This document shows positions 56,101 through 57,500 of a stretch of 57,500 nucleotides of DNA, piece by piece. The DNA lies in assembly GCA_963575745.1 (NCBI GenBank), contig CAUYUJ010021677.1:41101-98600 (forward strand). The letters are read 5' to 3'. A program made the position numbers and the translations under genes. Origin of the DNA: Prorocentrum cordatum (Eukaryota; Sar; Dinophyceae; Prorocentrales; Prorocentraceae). Position 1 is the first letter of the stretch. Each line of letters starts with the position of its first letter. The notes beneath the pieces are model-generated. The model did not search any database and was not told the DNA's origin. It saw only the letters and a list, made by a program, of their open reading frames with translations.

Positions 56101-57500
56101 TGGGCTCGCCTTTCCAGAGTTCCTTTGTCTCAAGTGTGGTCTGACATTCGCGGACCTGCTTCTGCGCTAGTTGCGACTCTCTTGCGTCTAGGTTGGTCTG
56201 TGTCTGACCCTTTTCTTTGGAGGACCCACCGAGGTCCTCTTGCTATTGAACAGGTTTCTCCGAAAGATGGGGGACGGTTAGCTGATGAGGCCACCGAGCG
56301 GTGGGTGTGGCGCCAAGTTCTCGCGAAGCATCCTTCGTGGGCCTCGCCTTGCCCTCATCCTCCTCTCGTGGAGCCCCTGAGGTCCCTCCTCCAGCCCCAA
56401 TCGGTCCGTGGCCCTGACTGGACCCCAAGACATCAGGGACTGCTGCGGTGCCTGTTTGCGGGAGGTTTTTGGTCACAGGAGCGACTGTACGAGTCAGGTG
56501 GAGCCGTCAACCCGAGCTGCCTTGCTTGTCAGAGTACTGGCTCGACGTGGCACCGGTTTTACGACTGCCCTCTGCATGCTGAGTTTCGTCGGGACTACAG
56601 AGCTGGCAGTGCCATGGCTGGTCAAATGCTGGACATGGCTCGGTCTGCCGCGGTGGATACCCTGATTTTCACGCGTTTTCTGGTCCCTGACCCCTCTTGG
56701 CTCTTCCCGAGCCCCTGCCTCGAGGAGCGAGTCGTCTGGACGGTGCGGTCCCCCGACTTGCTGCTTGATGTGCACGTGTTCGGAGATGGGTCGGGAAGGC
56801 ACGGCCGCTTTCCTCGCTTACGTCGCTGCGGATGGGGACTCTGTTCGCTTGACGACAGCAAGCGCGTGGTCGCTCGTTTGCATGGCCCTCTGCCCTGTCT
56901 CATCCAATCTGTGCCAGCGGCTGAGCTTTTCAGCTTCTTGATGGCACTGCGGTATATGGGGGCTCAGATGAAGTTTTATACGGATTGCAAGCCGCTCGTG
57001 GATGTCTGGCGCCAAGGTATTGGAGCTGGCACCGCTGCGAGCGACCCGCTTGCCGTTCTATGGAGGGAGGTTTGGAGGCTTGTGTTGGACCGTGGGGGTG
57101 AGTCGGTGGAGGTTTCTCACGTCAAAGCACATACTCCTGCCTCTGCCGTAGCAGATGGACGGATTTCAGAATGGGAACGGTTCGGCAATGCCCAAGCTGA
57201 TCAGTCGGCTAAATGGGGTGCCGCCGTCCATGGCGATTCTCTTCAGCTGCGCTCTGCGCATGGTGCGTCGCGCAGCGCCATTCGCCTCGTAGCGCAGTTC
57301 TGTACCAGGCTGGTCGCTCGGATCGGCACTGTCACGCCAATTGACGCTCAAGCGCAAATACTTGGCCGTGCCATAGGCACGATCGAGGGGGGACTTGGTC
57401 CCCCGAAGCCTCACTCACGTTTCGACCCTGCGGTGACAATGATCGCACACAGGTTCCGCTGCATGGTGTGCCTTCGATCTGCGAGGACACGCTCGGTGCT
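53179..57500 (+). CDS. LINE C ORF2: endonuclease, reverse transcriptase, RNase H polyprotein, partial at window edge
   Basis: The frame is open from inside ORF1 to 57500; the ATG at 53179 gives an N-terminus like LINE A. It is in the +1 frame relative to ORF1, 178 nt after its stop. EEP: LCTANITSWG (Asn, about 26), FFQEHHQT (Glu, about 60), ILGGDFQFS (Asp near 182, with Gln where GDFN has Asn), SSIDYFVLS and RPHRPVVLS (His). RT: IALLPKPPPEGGDRPIGI, TTLLDLVKAYEHV (motif A), RTIVAGCSCATS (motif B) and VAVVVDDLQLQ (motif C, Asp near 772). Zinc knuckle NPSCLACQSTGSTWHRFYDC. RNase H: VFGDGSGRH (near 1202), PAAELFSFLM, FYTDCKPLVDVW and GNAQADQSAK. The last residues (FRCMVC) begin the C-terminal zinc domain. 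At least 1440 codons; likely functional. Confidence 0.93.
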   Translation, partial: MEPSARSARRPEAAHRPDVWKLCTANITSWGIECGDKGKVTRRPFLELCDSVDADIYFFQEHHQTSLRLVDVQQTLVKAGMVSLLAPAAPSGRSEAGTTGGVGIATSKLWGLKGLDDLPESIEVPPGCRFRLGLWSGLCSGGVLVGSVYLHTGIGCRGQNLSLLHSIGEVLRAYGMPFILGGDFQFSAEQLVESGWIGDLQAEVVSDVSNWTCQSGTSRSSIDYFVLSSSLKQFVVSCSVATWSTCTRPHRPVVLSMSGHPRQVTVPRLKKPSAFPLHRPVGCDPRPLEWDDLFDQLSQGDCTKDRLDAVTSQWVQRAEVALSRVLHVDGDPRYRGRGGPPKVVQVPLLGPPASTHPRAIGEGRMWRVLERRLQDIMYLWHGPAPTLGGIKQAEILLRKLVHYQSPYTDCKHWASWRVRVLAVNPSNVSELQELIWQVRKWALQHEHHAASERARAWREWVQEALSGSARLGHRFTKEVPKWAASGLSRFSGPSGAPLGIAAEADLRAQKWHQHWGVGQVFPEPDFSWCDDEPELEAPTHEELLALTRTYSTHTAIGVCGLHPRHWSFLDDGAVAVFLRIWVEMQRLFHIPRCWALLLIALLPKPPPEGGDRPIGIFATPIRLWSRWARWKVAGPWEKDNPRAFWYGDSGASCDICVWKQSFKAELARDQGKAAGTTLLDLVKAYEHVPHHVLAAAARRHRFRGKTLRFLLASYCLDRMVLFEMIATQTVVTHRTIVAGCSCATSLLRLVLLSPVDTISLRFVNVEVAVVVDDLQLQRVGEAWEVARELKGAEDLLAAELTQIGLTLSLPKKHQVVIGKGIRKVFRKVNPSSSRFLTRSVRNLGLDFGGGNRLSHSVRAQRLSRMASRIPRYKRLARAGGKTIKLVQTGLKPGMLWAVGVHGISNTHLLRARQLARAGMIYRHMGRSLSLDLMLAGPQVDPAFECNRSPIFLWLQALWDGWAPRADMARLLSGAWARLSRVPLSQVWSDIRGPASALVATLLRLGWSVSDPFLWRTHRGPLAIEQVSPKDGGRLADEATERWVWRQVLAKHPSWASPCPHPPLVEPLRSLLQPQSVRGPDWTPRHQGLLRCLFAGGFWSQERLYESGGAVNPSCLACQSTGSTWHRFYDCPLHAEFRRDYRAGSAMAGQMLDMARSAAVDTLIFTRFLVPDPSWLFPSPCLEERVVWTVRSPDLLLDVHVFGDGSGRHGRFPRLRRCGWGLCSLDDSKRVVARLHGPLPCLIQSVPAAELFSFLMALRYMGAQMKFYTDCKPLVDVWRQGIGAGTAASDPLAVLWREVWRLVLDRGGESVEVSHVKAHTPASAVADGRISEWERFGNAQADQSAKWGAAVHGDSLQLRSAHGASRSAIRLVAQFCTRLVARIGTVTPIDAQAQILGRAIGTIEGGLGPPKPHSRFDPAVTMIAHRFRCMVCLRSARTRSV

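Larger units (their letters stand above)
51622..57500 (+). mobile_element. LINE C: intact LINE, 3' end beyond the window
   Basis: DinoSL, a short leader, ORF1 (51774-53000) and ORF2 (from 53179, open to the edge). No stop, frameshift or nested element is seen in either ORF. The 5' flank is not a TCC tract, unlike LINEs A, B and D. Confidence 0.93.

Overview
The window is nuclear DNA of a dinoflagellate. The decisive evidence is three exact copies of the 22-nt dinoflagellate spliced leader (DinoSL): minus strand at 32045-32066 and 45378-45399, plus strand at 51622-51643. The rest fits: GC-rich sequence, kilobases of simple repeats, and several non-LTR retrotransposons (LINEs). I recognise no host gene. 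The arrangement and some repeats recall prorocentroid or suessialean genomes, but the species cannot be fixed from sequence alone.

Five LINE copies form the skeleton. LINE D (plus, about 3563-11020) is decayed: ORF1, endonuclease, reverse transcriptase (RT), RNase H and a C-terminal zinc domain are in order but broken by stops, frameshifts and nested insertions. LINE E (minus, about 20710-16500) is a decayed copy split by at least four nested elements. LINE A (minus, 32066 to about 25752) is nearly intact: a 354-aa ORF1, a 1389-aa ORF2 and a C-terminal zinc domain one frameshift away. LINE B (minus, 45399 to about 39298) is decayed and closely related to E. LINE C (plus, 51622 to beyond the right edge) has an open 408-aa ORF1 and an ORF2 open to the window end. 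A, B and C begin exactly with DinoSL and D with a possible relict, so trans-spliced LINE mRNAs appear to have been reverse-transcribed full length.

At least five families of short inverted-repeat elements (MITE-like, numbered I to V here) are present. I: 8994-9066, 50602-50752. II: 5228-5404, 23273-23370. III: 16853-17029, 19220-19407, 37400-37577. IV: 19879-20092. V: 2431-2606, 23791-23973. Several show target-site duplications, and for three insertions (I at 8994, III at 16853, IV at 19879) the interrupted LINE reading frame closes when the element is removed on paper.

The remainder is microsatellite (GGA/TCC, TCA/ATC, CCA, CA, GA, GAT), diverged tandem repeats with a period near 80 bp (12.8-13.5, 46.7 and 49.6-50.0 kb), foldback structures and short dispersed repeats. 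Very long open frames inside the simple repeats are composition artefacts and are not annotated as genes.

As a system, the autonomous LINEs supply ORF1 RNA-binding proteins and ORF2 endonuclease/RT/RNase H. The host trans-splicing machinery supplies the mRNA 5' end. The MITE-like families have no transposase in this window and must be mobilised from elsewhere.
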